From positions 80,020-144,019 of the forward strand of contig NZ_BDBU01000043.1 in the NCBI RefSeq assembly GCF_001613145.1: 64,000 nt of DNA. Reading direction: 5' to 3'. The translations under genes and the position numbers were made by a program. The notes under the pieces were generated by a model. That model searched no databases. It was not told the DNA's origin and saw only the letters and a list, made by a program, of their open reading frames with translations. Positions 53,226 through 61,891 of this stretch are shown piece after piece. Within the stretch, counting starts at the first letter, position 1; the number at the start of each line of letters is the position of its first letter. This DNA comes from Nocardia jejuensis NBRC 103114 (lineage in GTDB: Bacteria; Actinomycetota; Actinomycetes; Mycobacteriales; Mycobacteriaceae).

Positions 53226-53382
53226 GCGCATCCTGGCCCGCGCAAGATCGTCGGCGTGGCGTCTCGCGCGCCCCGACTCGAGCTGCGAAAAGATCACGAT
53301 CAACAGGTAATCTACTAGGCTGAGCAGTAACAAGATGCTGTGCTGCAGTGCGGCGCACGGCGATTACCGGGAGGGAGGGCCT

Positions 53383-54609
53383 ATGCAACCCCACCGTTTT
53401 CGATCCATCGCCGCCACGAGTTGGCTGATGGCGCTGATCGCCGTACTGGTCGCATGCTCCTCGTCCCCGGCGTCGAACCCGATGCCCGGCGGCACTCCCG
53501 CCCCCGCGCCCCCGGCCATCACCGTGACTCCTCAGCAGGGCTCCGAGCGCGTCGATCCGTCCGCGCCCGTCGAGGTCAGCACCAGCACCGGCATTCTGTC
53601 CGCGGTCACCATGACCAACGAGGACGGCCGGGTCATCGAGGGCACGCTCACTCCGGACAAGGCGACCTGGAAGCCGAACGAACAACTCGGATACGGCCAC
53701 ACCTACACGATCAAGGCCGAGGGGATGGCCGTCACCGGAACCACCGGACCGGTCACCGCCACCTTCTCCACCACCGCCCCGAGCAATCAGACCAAGGTCT
53801 ACCTGAACACCACCGGCGGGCAGTCGCTCGAGGACGGCGGCACCTACGGCGTCGGCACGGTCATCGTCGCCCACTTCGACGAGGCCATCGGGGACCGGGC
53901 GGCCGCCGAGAAGCGCATGGTCGTCACCGCCGAGCCCAAGGTCGACGGCGCCTGGTACTGGATGGATGACCAGAACGCGCACTGGCGGCCCGAGCACTAT
54001 TGGGCGCCGGGCACCAAGGTGACCGTCGCGGCGAAACTCTACGGACTCGAGGTCGGCCCCGGCCTGTTCGGCCAGGAGGACAGCCGGACCTCGTTCACCA
54101 TCGGCGCGGCGCACGTGTCGATCGCCGACGACAACACCCACATGGTCGACGTCTTCGAGAACGGCAACCTGATCCGCAGCATGCCCACCTCCATGGGCCG
54201 CGGCGGCAGCGAAACCATTGGGGGAAAGACGATTTCGTTCTGGACCCAACCCGGCGTCTACACCGTGATGGACAAGGCGAATCCGGTGATCATGGACTCC
54301 TCCACCTACGGCCTGCCGATCAATTCCCGGCTCGGGTACAAGGAGGCGATCGGCTGGGCCACCCGGATCAGCAGCGACGGAATCTATTTGCACGCACTGG
54401 ATTCCACCATCTGGGCCCAGGGCAGCAGCGACGTCTCGCACGGCTGCCTGAACCTCAGCTCGGACAACGCGCGCTGGTTCTTCGACTACTCCGTCTCCGG
54501 CGACGTGGTCGAGGTGCGCAATACCGGCGGCGCACCGCTCGAGGTATGGCAGAACGGCGACTGGGGTCTGCCGTGGGATCAGTGGACCGCCGGTAGCGCG
54601 CTGCGCTGA
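53383..54609 (+). CDS. L,D-transpeptidase lipoprotein (LdtMt2-like)
   Basis: 408 residues; GGGAGGGAGG precedes the ATG. The lipobox VLVAC puts the acylated Cys at 25. Two bacterial Ig-like domains (about 45-235) lead to the YkuD catalytic domain, with His in YLHALD and nucleophile Cys355 in SHGCLNL. It makes 3-3 cross-links in peptidoglycan, the target of carbapenems and a reason why the cell wall resists penicillins. Domain order matches mycobacterial LdtB/Ldt2. The upstream palindrome suggests transcriptional control. Confidence 0.95.
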   Translation: MQPHRFRSIAATSWLMALIAVLVACSSSPASNPMPGGTPAPAPPAITVTPQQGSERVDPSAPVEVSTSTGILSAVTMTNEDGRVIEGTLTPDKATWKPNEQLGYGHTYTIKAEGMAVTGTTGPVTATFSTTAPSNQTKVYLNTTGGQSLEDGGTYGVGTVIVAHFDEAIGDRAAAEKRMVVTAEPKVDGAWYWMDDQNAHWRPEHYWAPGTKVTVAAKLYGLEVGPGLFGQEDSRTSFTIGAAHVSIADDNTHMVDVFENGNLIRSMPTSMGRGGSETIGGKTISFWTQPGVYTVMDKANPVIMDSSTYGLPINSRLGYKEAIGWATRISSDGIYLHALDSTIWAQGSSDVSHGCLNLSSDNARWFFDYSVSGDVVEVRNTGGAPLEVWQNGDWGLPWDQWTAGSALR

Positions 54610-54664
54610 ACTCACCTCGCGCGCTGCGCTGAGTTCACCCAGCGCGCTGCGCTGATCTCACCGC
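54596..54664. repeat. Three 23-bp tandem units across the Ldt stop codon
   Basis: Units of the type GCGCGCTGCGCTGA + TCACC occur at 54596-54618, 54619-54641 and 54642-54664. The first contains the last codons and the stop of the transpeptidase gene; each later copy repeats the same ending. Confidence 0.88.
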
Positions 54665-54763
54665 TGAGCGGGACGACCGCCGCCGAACCGGACATCGCGC
54701 GCGGGGCGGCGACCGACAATGGGCACAATGGGGACCGTCACCCATCGAAAGGTCGTACCGCCG

Positions 54764-55777
54764 ATGAAGACCACCCGCATCGTGCTCGCCTCGCGCCCGA
54801 CAGGTAGGCCGGAGCCCGCGAACTTCCGCACCGAAACGGTCGAACTGGATCCGCCGAAACCCGGCCAGGCCCTGCTCCAGACCCTGTATCTCTCCCTCGA
54901 TCCGTACATGCGGGGCCGCATGAGCGACGCGCCCTCCTACGCACCGCCCGTCGAGATCGACGAGACCATGTGCGGCGCGACCGTGTCCCGGGTCCTGGAA
55001 TCCACGGATCCGGCGCTGCGACCGGGCGATATCGTGCTCGGCTACGGCGGCTGGCAGACCCACTCGGTCGAATACGTCAGCTACCTGCGCGCCCTCGACC
55101 CCGCCGCGGCCCCGATCACCACCGCGCTGGGCGTGCTGGGAATGCCCGGCTTCACCGCGTACTCCGGGCTGCTCACCATCGGCCGCCCGCAGCCCGGTGA
55201 AACCGTCGTGGTCGCCGCGGCCACCGGACCGGTCGGCGCGACGGTCGGGCAGATCGCGAAGATTCAGGGTGCCCGCGCGGTCGGCATCGCCGGCGGCCCG
55301 GAGAAGGTTGCCCTGCTGCGCGATCGCTTCGGCTTCGACGCCGCGCTGGACCACCGCGCCCCCGATTTCGCGGATCAGCTGGCCGCCGCCACCCCCGACG
55401 GCATCGACGTCTATTTCGAGAACGTCGGCGGTCCGGTCTTCGACGCGGTCCTGCCGCGTCTCAACAAATTCGCGCGAATCCCGGTGTGCGGCTTGGTCGC
55501 CAACTACAACGACACCGAACTCCCGCCCGGCCCCGACCGCCTCTCGCTGCTCATGTCGAATGTTCTGCGCAAGAGCCTCACCCTGCGCGGTTTCATCCAA
55601 ACCGAGTTCCTCGATCAGGCCGGCGACTTCTATCCCGCTGCCACGCAGTGGCTGGCCGACGGACGCCTGAAGTACCTCGAGGACGTCGTCGACGGTCTCG
55701 ACAACGCGGTCCCGGCCTTTCAGGGGCTGCTGACCGGGAAGAACCTGGGCAAGCTGGTGATCAAGGTCGCCGAGTGA
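54764..55777 (+). CDS. MDR-family NADP-dependent oxidoreductase (CurA/prostaglandin reductase-like)
   Basis: 337 residues from ATG 54764. It is a zinc-free medium-chain reductase: DPYMRGRM near residue 48, the nucleotide-binding AAATGPVGATVGQIAKIQGA motif, YFENVGGPVFDAVLP and QGLLTGKNLGKLVIKV at the end match the enoyl-reductase group (YfmJ/CurA/PTGR1). It reduces alpha,beta-unsaturated carbonyls with NADPH; the substrate is not determinable. It converges with the PAS-like gene and is not clearly in an operon. Confidence 0.92.
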   Translation: MKTTRIVLASRPTGRPEPANFRTETVELDPPKPGQALLQTLYLSLDPYMRGRMSDAPSYAPPVEIDETMCGATVSRVLESTDPALRPGDIVLGYGGWQTHSVEYVSYLRALDPAAAPITTALGVLGMPGFTAYSGLLTIGRPQPGETVVVAAATGPVGATVGQIAKIQGARAVGIAGGPEKVALLRDRFGFDAALDHRAPDFADQLAAATPDGIDVYFENVGGPVFDAVLPRLNKFARIPVCGLVANYNDTELPPGPDRLSLLMSNVLRKSLTLRGFIQTEFLDQAGDFYPAATQWLADGRLKYLEDVVDGLDNAVPAFQGLLTGKNLGKLVIKVAE

Positions 55778-55787
55778 CGCGCGGCCG

Positions 55788-56444
55788 CTATCGCATGGCC
55801 GCCGTGTAGGGACGCAGGCCGAGGGTGATGTCCACGCAGACGCCGAGCAGGACGTCACGCTCGGTCCGATCCAGCGCGCGATGTGGGGACAGGCGCGTGC
55901 CGAGCACGGGAACCGCGAGGGCGCTCCCGGCCTCACCCCACCAGAGGTAGGTGTCGTAGAGGTCGTTCGCGACGCGGGCGAGAGACCAGCCGGCCGCGGT
56001 GCGAACCACATCCAGATGCGCGACCGCCGCGCCCATGCGGTCCAGGACCAGGATTCGGAACAGCGCCGCGGACATCGGTTCGTCCGGATCGGGCACGAAG
56101 TGGAAAAGCGTTCCGGCCGTGGCGCTTACGGCGGTGGAGGTCCGCGCGCGGGAGATGGTGCCGATGGCGGCGCCGTCGCCGCGGCGCACCACTGTCGGTG
56201 CGGTGGTCTTGGATTCGACCCAGACGATCGAGCCGTCGGCGTACCGGATCCGATGCTTGCCGGTGCCGCCGTTCCGCACGCCGAGGGCGATGGCGCTCCT
56301 GGCCACCGGGCCGTTGCCCGCACCCCGGACGGCGACCGCGAGCGGATCGCCCGGACCGGTGCGGAAGATGATCCGCAAGGCGTGCGAGGTCGTGTACTCG
56401 ACCCGGCCCTCGATCATGGTCGAGCCGATTCGCGGGCCTGACAT
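55788..56444 (-). CDS. Hypothetical protein with PAS-like segment
   Basis: 218 residues. A central stretch HRIRYADGSIVWVESKT has the shape of a PAS/PAC-type 'DG..W' beta-hairpin, and the arginine/threonine-rich flank RARTSTAVSATAGTLFHFVPDPDEP is unusual. The C-terminal helix-rich part (WSLARVANDLYDTYLWWGEAGSA; RALDRTERDVLLGVCVDITLG) is not recognised. No output domain is visible, so it may be a sensor that binds a ligand for an unlinked partner. Weak annotation only. Confidence 0.5.
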   Translation of the reverse strand: MSGPRIGSTMIEGRVEYTTSHALRIIFRTGPGDPLAVAVRGAGNGPVARSAIALGVRNGGTGKHRIRYADGSIVWVESKTTAPTVVRRGDGAAIGTISRARTSTAVSATAGTLFHFVPDPDEPMSAALFRILVLDRMGAAVAHLDVVRTAAGWSLARVANDLYDTYLWWGEAGSALAVPVLGTRLSPHRALDRTERDVLLGVCVDITLGLRPYTAAMR

Positions 56445-56539
56445 CCAACGATCCTAGGCCCGGGCCCGCACAGGCACAGCCGCTTTCGGCGACCCCGCGG
56501 GCACCACCGCGTGTCCTGTATGCCCGCTATGCTGCCGCA

Positions 56540-56938
56540 ATGACAGACGAGCTATCGCTTTCTCGCACACGGCGCGATCCGGCCAAGATCCTGGCGGTGT
56601 TCCTGTTCGGCGCGGGCACCATGCACTTCCTGACTCCCAAGCCATTCGACGCGATGATTCCGCCCGCGCTTCCGGGCTCGCCCCGCACCTACACGCAGGT
56701 GTCGGGCGCCGCGGAGATCGCGGTGGCCGGGCTGCTCATCGCCCCCGGGACCCGGCGGCTCGGCGGCCGGCTGGCCGCCCTGCTGTTCCTGGTGGTCTGG
56801 CCCGGCAATTTCCAGATGGCCTATGACTGGGGCCGCAGCGCCAAGCCGCTGCCCGTCAAAATCGGTGTGTTCGCGCGTCTTCCGATGCAGCTGCCGATGA
56901 TCGCGGCCGCCCGCCGGGTCTACCGACACGGCCGCTGA
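56540..56938 (+). CDS. DoxX-family small membrane protein
   Basis: 132 residues with three to four hydrophobic helices. KILAVFLFGAGTMHFLTP, TYTQVSGAAEIAVAGLLIAPGTRRLG and VWPGNFQMAYDWG are typical of actinobacterial DoxX-like proteins. Relatives interact with thioredoxin/superoxide functions in mycobacteria, but this is not established for this protein. Single gene. Confidence 0.8.
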   Translation: MTDELSLSRTRRDPAKILAVFLFGAGTMHFLTPKPFDAMIPPALPGSPRTYTQVSGAAEIAVAGLLIAPGTRRLGGRLAALLFLVVWPGNFQMAYDWGRSAKPLPVKIGVFARLPMQLPMIAAARRVYRHGR

Positions 56939-57034
56939 CCGTCGATTCGGGTGCGCTCCTGGACGTCCGCGCGGGGCCGACCGGCGGATGTGGTTGCCGC
57001 ATCGGCGGCACGGCATCCTTCACCGCCCACGGGA

Positions 57035-57937
57035 TCAGGCCGGTGCGGCATGCACCGCGGCGGGTATCGGGACGCCGCGCCTGAGCACGTCGGCGACGAA
57101 GGGCCGCACGAGCACGTCGCTCGGGGTGCCGATCAGGCAGAGAAGATCGCGTTGCACGCGCGGCCGCATGCGGCGCAGCGTGCCTCGAAAGCCCGTGCCC
57201 AGCGCGGTGGTCGGCACCAGAGCGACCCCGACGCCCGCGGCCGCGAGTTGCGCCGCCGTGCTCGCCTGCCGGGTCCGCATACCCACGGACGGCACCATGC
57301 CGTACCGGGCCGCCTCGGCGTCCAGCCATCCGGCGAGCCCGTGGTCGGGGTGGTAGTGGACCAGGGGCTCGCTCGTGAGCTGATCGAAACTCACCGACTT
57401 GTGTTCCGCCAGAACATGTCCCGGCGGGAGCACCGCCACGATCTCCTCGACCCCGATCACCGCCTCCGCGCCGGTCCATCGAGTCGGTCGCGGCCCGATC
57501 GCCACATCGGCCACGCCCGAATCCAGCAGTCGCACCAGCTCGTCCGCGCTCGTGGTCTCGGTGAGAGTCAAGCGCACCAGGGGATTTCGCCGCAGCCAGG
57601 TGCGCAGGACGGGCGCGAGCAATCCGGCGGTCATGCTCTCCGCGCAGGCCACCCGCAGCTGACCGCCCGCACCGTGCGCCACCGCACGTCCCGCGCCCAC
57701 CACCCGCTCGGCCGCGGCCAGCGCCGCCCGCGCATCGGCCTCGATGGTCCGCCCGACCGCGGTGGCCCGCACGCCGCGCGGCAGCCGTTCCACCACCGGT
57801 GCCCCGATCTCCCTCTCCAGCGCCGCGAGCTGATGCGACAGCGCCGGCTGTGACAGGTGCAGCGCGGCCGCGGCATCGGTGATCGATCCGGCGTCCAGCA
57901 CCGCGACCAGACATTCGAGGGCTCGCAACGTAGGCAT
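57035..57937 (-). CDS. LysR-family transcriptional regulator
   Basis: 300 residues. The N-terminal helix-turn-helix (LECLVAVLDAGSITDAAAALHLSQPALSHQLAALEREIGAPVVERLPRG) is followed by a substrate-binding domain with the usual TETTSADELVRLLDSGVADVAIGP region. It is divergent from a short-chain dehydrogenase gene with an 80-bp gap, the classic LysR arrangement, so the dehydrogenase is the probable target. Confidence 0.93.
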   Translation of the reverse strand: MPTLRALECLVAVLDAGSITDAAAALHLSQPALSHQLAALEREIGAPVVERLPRGVRATAVGRTIEADARAALAAAERVVGAGRAVAHGAGGQLRVACAESMTAGLLAPVLRTWLRRNPLVRLTLTETTSADELVRLLDSGVADVAIGPRPTRWTGAEAVIGVEEIVAVLPPGHVLAEHKSVSFDQLTSEPLVHYHPDHGLAGWLDAEAARYGMVPSVGMRTRQASTAAQLAAAGVGVALVPTTALGTGFRGTLRRMRPRVQRDLLCLIGTPSDVLVRPFVADVLRRGVPIPAAVHAAPA

Positions 57938-58017
57938 TCGTGAATTCTATGGATCACCTCGAAAACATTCGCATCGCGACGGGATGATTCACCCGCGGCG
58001 AGAGCGCTGATACCGGT

Positions 58018-58668
58018 ATGACGACACTCCGGAACAAGACCCTTCTCATCATCGGCGCCGGCTCCGGCATCGCGCAGCGGATCGCCGTTGACGCCGAAGC
58101 GCAAGGGGCGCATGTCGTTTCGACGAGCAGGCCCGAGGTTGACCTCACCGACGAGAAATCCCTTCGAGCCCTGGCCGAACGCGTCGGCGAGATCGACTAC
58201 CTGATCTGCCTGGCCGCCGATCACGCCAACGGGCCGGTCACCGAACTCGAGCGCGATGCCATCCATCGCGCCTTCGACGCCAAGGTGATCGGGCCGATCC
58301 TGCTCGCCAAGCATCTGAGGTTCCGTCCCGGCGGCGCGATCCTGCTGTTCTCCGGCGTGGCCGCCTGGCGTCCGGCCCCGGGCCGCACGGTCATGGCGGC
58401 CACCAACGCCGCGGCCGCCGCGCTCGCCGAAGCCTTGGCGGTGGAGCTCGCGCCGCTGCGAGTGACCGCGCTGTCGCCCGGAATCATCGACTCCGGAGTG
58501 TGGGACGGTCCGGCGAAGGAAGGTTTCTTCGAGTCCGTGGCGGCCCGAAACCCCGCTCGCCGCATCGGGACTCCCGCCGACATCTCGGCCGCGGCGCTGT
58601 CTGTGCTGACCAACCCGTTCATCACCGGCACCACCGTCCATGTGGACGGCGGGGGCAGGCTCGCCTGA
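58018..58668 (+). CDS. Small short-chain dehydrogenase-like protein with replaced Tyr and Lys
   Basis: 216 residues. The Rossmann motif IIGAGSGIA and the C-terminal RIGTPADISAAALSVL / ITGTTVHVDGGG are classical SDR features and Ser112 is present. However, where YxxxK should be the sequence reads MAATN (Met126, Asn130), so both catalytic residues are changed. This resembles a known atypical small SDR group with a NAA helix in place of KAA. Catalysis by the standard mechanism is unlikely; it may bind NAD(P). It is divergent from LysR and closed by a terminator. Confidence 0.87.
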   Translation: MTTLRNKTLLIIGAGSGIAQRIAVDAEAQGAHVVSTSRPEVDLTDEKSLRALAERVGEIDYLICLAADHANGPVTELERDAIHRAFDAKVIGPILLAKHLRFRPGGAILLFSGVAAWRPAPGRTVMAATNAAAAALAEALAVELAPLRVTALSPGIIDSGVWDGPAKEGFFESVAARNPARRIGTPADISAAALSVLTNPFITGTTVHVDGGGRLA

Positions 58669-58699
58669 CGCGGCGATCCACCCGACGGCAACACGAGAA

Positions 58700-58731
58700 C
58701 CGAGGTGATGGCGTGGCTGCCATCACCTCGG
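58700..58731 (+). terminator. Hairpin between the dehydrogenase and a convergent secreted-protein gene
   Basis: CCGAGGTGATGGC and GCCATCACCTCGG are perfect 13-bp arms around GTGGCT, 32 bases after the dehydrogenase stop. Confidence 0.75.
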
Positions 58732-58844
58732 TCGTCTTCGCACGATCCGATCCTGTTTACGCCATCACCACGACCGCCACACCGACTGTGCTCGGGTCGG
58801 GGCTCAGGGAATCGGCAGGGTTGCGGTCTTGTCGCGTGGCGGAA

Positions 58845-59420
58845 TCAGGCGAGAGCGAACGACAGCATCTGCGACGCGCCGCCCGCGTCCCGAGACCAGG
58901 AATACCCGAACCAGACGCCGGGGGTGACCTCCCGGATCTCGTCGTACACCCACGGCAGCGGGGACGGCGCGTAGTCCAGCGCCCAGGTGGGCTGCCCGTC
59001 CATGATCGCCGGCGCGGTGTAGACGTCGGCGCGAATGCCTTCCACACCCGCGGGAGTCAAGCGATTCATGAGGAAGCCGCCGTCCGGGCCGGTGTAGAAG
59101 GTCTTGCCGATCCAGAACGCGGGCGCGATCGCCTTCGTATCGGGCGGGCTCGTCACCCAGCCGTCGTGGACGCCCATCGGTACCGCTCCGCGCGAGGCGT
59201 CACGGAAAATGCTCTCCAGTTGCCCGGGCGCACAACGGAAGCGAAGCGAGTCCACCGTCGCGGCCCGGTTGCCGGGATACAGCACGCAGCCGGCACCGTA
59301 GTCGGCATCGGCGTGAGCGACGGTCGATGCCATTGGACCGAGGATGAGAACTGCACCTATGCCACCCAGAGCCAGGGATCGGCCCAGGGTATTTCGGATG
59401 ATTTCGCGGTTCTTCGTCAT
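58845..59420 (-). CDS. Secreted hypothetical protein
   Basis: 191 residues from ATG 59420; GGTGGAGA gives a ribosome site. A signal peptide (SLALGGIGAVLILGPMASTVAHAD) precedes a mature region with two cysteines (GAGCVLYPG; RFRCAPGQL) and tryptophan-rich beta-like segments (PAFWIGKTFYTGPDGG; GVWFGYSWSRDAGG). No family was recognised. It is divergent from the class A beta-lactamase-like gene, with a possible operator between them. Confidence 0.65.
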   Translation of the reverse strand: MTKNREIIRNTLGRSLALGGIGAVLILGPMASTVAHADADYGAGCVLYPGNRAATVDSLRFRCAPGQLESIFRDASRGAVPMGVHDGWVTSPPDTKAIAPAFWIGKTFYTGPDGGFLMNRLTPAGVEGIRADVYTAPAIMDGQPTWALDYAPSPLPWVYDEIREVTPGVWFGYSWSRDAGGASQMLSFALA

Positions 59421-59509
59421 CGTTGTCTCCACCGGGTTATGTACCCGACCCATCAGCGATGCTAGTTCGCTATCAGTTAGCCAGACCAGGCTTGACGCCT
59501 AAATGAGAC

Positions 59510-59537
59510 CAACCGTTCGGTATAGAGCGGACGGTTG
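59510..59537. promoter_or_regulatory. Inverted repeat CAACCGT-N14-ACGGTTG between two divergent secreted-protein genes
   Basis: Perfect 7-bp arms enclose TATAGA, a possible -10. It lies 59 bases from the rightward start and 89 from the leftward start. TetR-like in design. Confidence 0.5.
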
Positions 59538-59596
59538 ACAGCGAACTGACAGCCGGGAGTCGGAAACCCTCCCAGGTTCACGTCGATAAATAGGTC

Positions 59597-60526
59597 ATGA
59601 CCTCGATACCGGCTCGACCGCGGCGGTTCCGGTGGTTGCTGATCGCCGCGGGCTGCCTCGCCACCCTCGTCACCACCGCGGCGGCGGTCGCCCCGCAGGC
59701 GCTGGCCACGCCCCACGAACAGATCGCCGTCGCGCGGCAGCCGACCATCGCACCGGTGCCGCCGGTCACCGCCGCGCCGACGAGCGCTCAGGCATCGGCG
59801 ACGGCGCTGGGCCGGCGGATCGAGGCGGCCATCGAGGCGCTCTCCCCCGGCACCACCGTGGGCATCGACGTCGTGGACACCCGCACCGGCAGCACTCTCG
59901 CCGGGCTCGATACCGATCAGCAGTTCTACACCGCCTCGGTGGTGAAACTGCTCATCGCCATCGACGATCTGGAAAGCCAAGGAACACAACCTGATTCAGA
60001 TGCCACCAACCGGATCAGCGAGATGCTCTCGGCCAGCGACGACGACATCGCCGACCAACTCTGGGACGCCGACGGCGGGGACGCCATCGTCACCCGCATG
60101 GCGGACCTCATCGGACTGACCGACACCGCGCCGCCACTGGATCCGGCCCAGTGGGGTGAGACGCTGATGTCGCCGCGCGATGTGGTCAAGGTCTTCGGCT
60201 ACATCACCACCACGCTGCCCGAGCCGGACAGAGACCTGGTCATGAACGCATTGAGCGGGGCGACCCGGATCTCCGCGGACGGCACCGACCAGTACTTCGG
60301 CATTCCGGACGGGCTCGGCGGCGACGCCTGGGCGATCAAACAGGGCTGGATGGCGCTGGACAGCTCGACCACCCTGGACACCACCGGCCTGGTCGGCGCC
60401 GACCCGAACATGCCGCTGCGCTACGCGGTGGTCATCCTGACCACACAGCCGGCCGATACCAGCTGGGACACAGGCGTTTCCGCGCTCACCGCCGGAGTTG
60501 CGTTGCTGCACACCGTCATCTCATGA
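59597..60526 (+). CDS. Class A beta-lactamase-like secreted serine hydrolase
   Basis: 309 residues. The signal/anchor helix is residues about 12-36, followed by an Ala/Pro/Thr linker. The catalytic SxxK is Ser114-Val-Val-Lys117 in YTASVVKLLIA. The SDN-like motif is SASDDDIADQLW, so the Asn of SDN is Asp, and the KTG site reads KQG. These changes suggest a penicillin-binding or unrelated hydrolytic role rather than a strong beta-lactamase. Mycobacteria and Nocardia carry similar proteins of unknown role. It converges closely with the TetR gene (6-base gap). Confidence 0.8.
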   Translation: MTSIPARPRRFRWLLIAAGCLATLVTTAAAVAPQALATPHEQIAVARQPTIAPVPPVTAAPTSAQASATALGRRIEAAIEALSPGTTVGIDVVDTRTGSTLAGLDTDQQFYTASVVKLLIAIDDLESQGTQPDSDATNRISEMLSASDDDIADQLWDADGGDAIVTRMADLIGLTDTAPPLDPAQWGETLMSPRDVVKVFGYITTTLPEPDRDLVMNALSGATRISADGTDQYFGIPDGLGGDAWAIKQGWMALDSSTTLDTTGLVGADPNMPLRYAVVILTTQPADTSWDTGVSALTAGVALLHTVIS

Positions 60527-60532
60527 GGGCGG

Positions 60533-61141
60533 CTATCTCATGAGCGCGCTGTCCCGGCCGATCCAGCGGCGCACCCAGCCGCGTGCGATACGGCGCGCTC
60601 GTTCCGGCGACACCCGCTCGGGCTCGGTCAGCACAGCGATCGAGAGCCCATCCAGCAGGGCGAGCAATTCCGCCGCGCCGTCCCGGGATTCGTCCACGCG
60701 GGCCTGATTCGCCTTGCCGAGCGCCAGACACAGCACATCCTCGGTGTCCTGCCACTGCTCTCGGTGCAGCGCCGCGATCAGGGGATCGTGCGCGGCCCGG
60801 GCCACCAGCGCGAGCCACATTCGGGAGAGCCGGTGATCGGGGGCCGGCGTCAGCAATAGTTCGGTGAGCCCGATCAATCGCTCATCGGGAGGCAGATCGA
60901 CGACCCCCGACTGATGAAACCGCGCGATCGCCTGATCCCGCACGTGATACCAGGCCGCACCGAGCAGATCGGTCTTGGTCGCGAAGTAGTACTGCACGGT
61001 CCCGATCGACACGCCTGCCCGCGCGGCCAGATCGCGAATGCTGACGCCCTCGATGCCGTTCTCGGCAATGGCGTCGGCCAGCCGATCCAGCAGTTGCGTC
61101 CGCCGATCCGCGCCCGCAGCGGTGGTTCGCCCCTCGCCCAT
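60533..61141 (-). CDS. TetR-family transcriptional regulator
   Basis: 202 residues from ATG 61141. The DNA-binding domain is LADAIAENGIEGVSIRDLAARAGVSIGTVQYYFATKTDLL; the C-terminal domain is the usual helical ligand-binding part. Two near-identical CATAC-N4-GTATR palindromes in the intergenic region with the divergent membrane protein are its probable operators, giving autoregulation and control of that gene. Confidence 0.93.
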   Translation of the reverse strand: MGEGRTTAAGADRRTQLLDRLADAIAENGIEGVSIRDLAARAGVSIGTVQYYFATKTDLLGAAWYHVRDQAIARFHQSGVVDLPPDERLIGLTELLLTPAPDHRLSRMWLALVARAAHDPLIAALHREQWQDTEDVLCLALGKANQARVDESRDGAAELLALLDGLSIAVLTEPERVSPERARRIARGWVRRWIGRDSALMR

Positions 61142-61157
61142 CACCGCACCCCTCTCT

Positions 61158-61215
61158 CATACGTTCGTATAAAAATGTCTTGCGTTGCCCGATAAATCAA
61201 CCATACACTCGTATG
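61158..61215. promoter_or_regulatory. Two TetR-type operators, CATAC-N3-CGTATR
   Basis: CATACGTTCGTATA (61158-61171) and CATACACTCGTATG (61202-61215) have the same half-sites, spaced 44 bases start to start (about four helical turns). They lie between the TetR gene and the divergent membrane protein. Confidence 0.8.
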
Positions 61216-61252
61216 AATTACAGGTTCGAACACCTACCACGGTCAGGTCGAC

Positions 61253-61891
61253 ATGACTTCCACACCCCGCAATCGGTCCCGGATCCTCTGGCTGGCCTGC
61301 GATCTCGGCGTCTCCCCCGCCACCTTCTTCCTGGCCCAGGCCGCCGGGGTCGGAGTGGTTCACGCTCTCGAGATCGCCACCGTCGTGGCCGTGATCTGGG
61401 TGGGCGTCACCGCGATTCGCACCCGCACCCTCGACGCCCTCGCCCTGACGATGGTCCTGACCTACGCGGTCATGCTCGCCATCGCAGCCGCCACCCGAGA
61501 CCCCCGCCTGCTACTGCTGCGCGACCCCACGGTCAGCGCACTGGCCGGTCTGCTCTTCCTGGCCAGCGCCCCCACCCGGCTCCCCGCCACCGCCGAACTG
61601 GCGCGCCGCCTGCACGGCACGCCCCCGACGCCGGAGCACATCCCCTCGCATCGCGTGCAGAGCCTGGTGTGGGGCACCGCGCTGACCGCCGAGTCCGCCG
61701 CCAGGTCGGCACTGGTGTTTTCGATGCCGATCCCGGTGACCGCCGCGGTCTCACCGCTGCTGGAATTGGCCGTGATCGCGATCCTGGTGGCCTGGACCTG
61801 GCGCTACCGCCGTCGGCACCCCGCGCGCGTCACACCGGACGCGGACTCCGCACCCGTCAGTTCGATTCGTCCAGGCGTACCTTCACGCTGA
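61253..61891 (+). CDS. VC0807-like integral membrane protein
   Basis: 212 residues with six predicted helices. ILWLACDLGVSPATFFLAQ, RDPRLLLLRDPTVSALAGLLFLAS and TAESAARSALVFSMPI fit the VC0807-like membrane protein family, of unknown function. It is under likely control of the divergent TetR protein. Its 3' end overlaps the convergent nitroreductase-like gene by 35 bases. A transport or drug-resistance role is only a guess. Confidence 0.7.
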   Translation: MTSTPRNRSRILWLACDLGVSPATFFLAQAAGVGVVHALEIATVVAVIWVGVTAIRTRTLDALALTMVLTYAVMLAIAAATRDPRLLLLRDPTVSALAGLLFLASAPTRLPATAELARRLHGTPPTPEHIPSHRVQSLVWGTALTAESAARSALVFSMPIPVTAAVSPLLELAVIAILVAWTWRYRRRHPARVTPDADSAPVSSIRPGVPSR

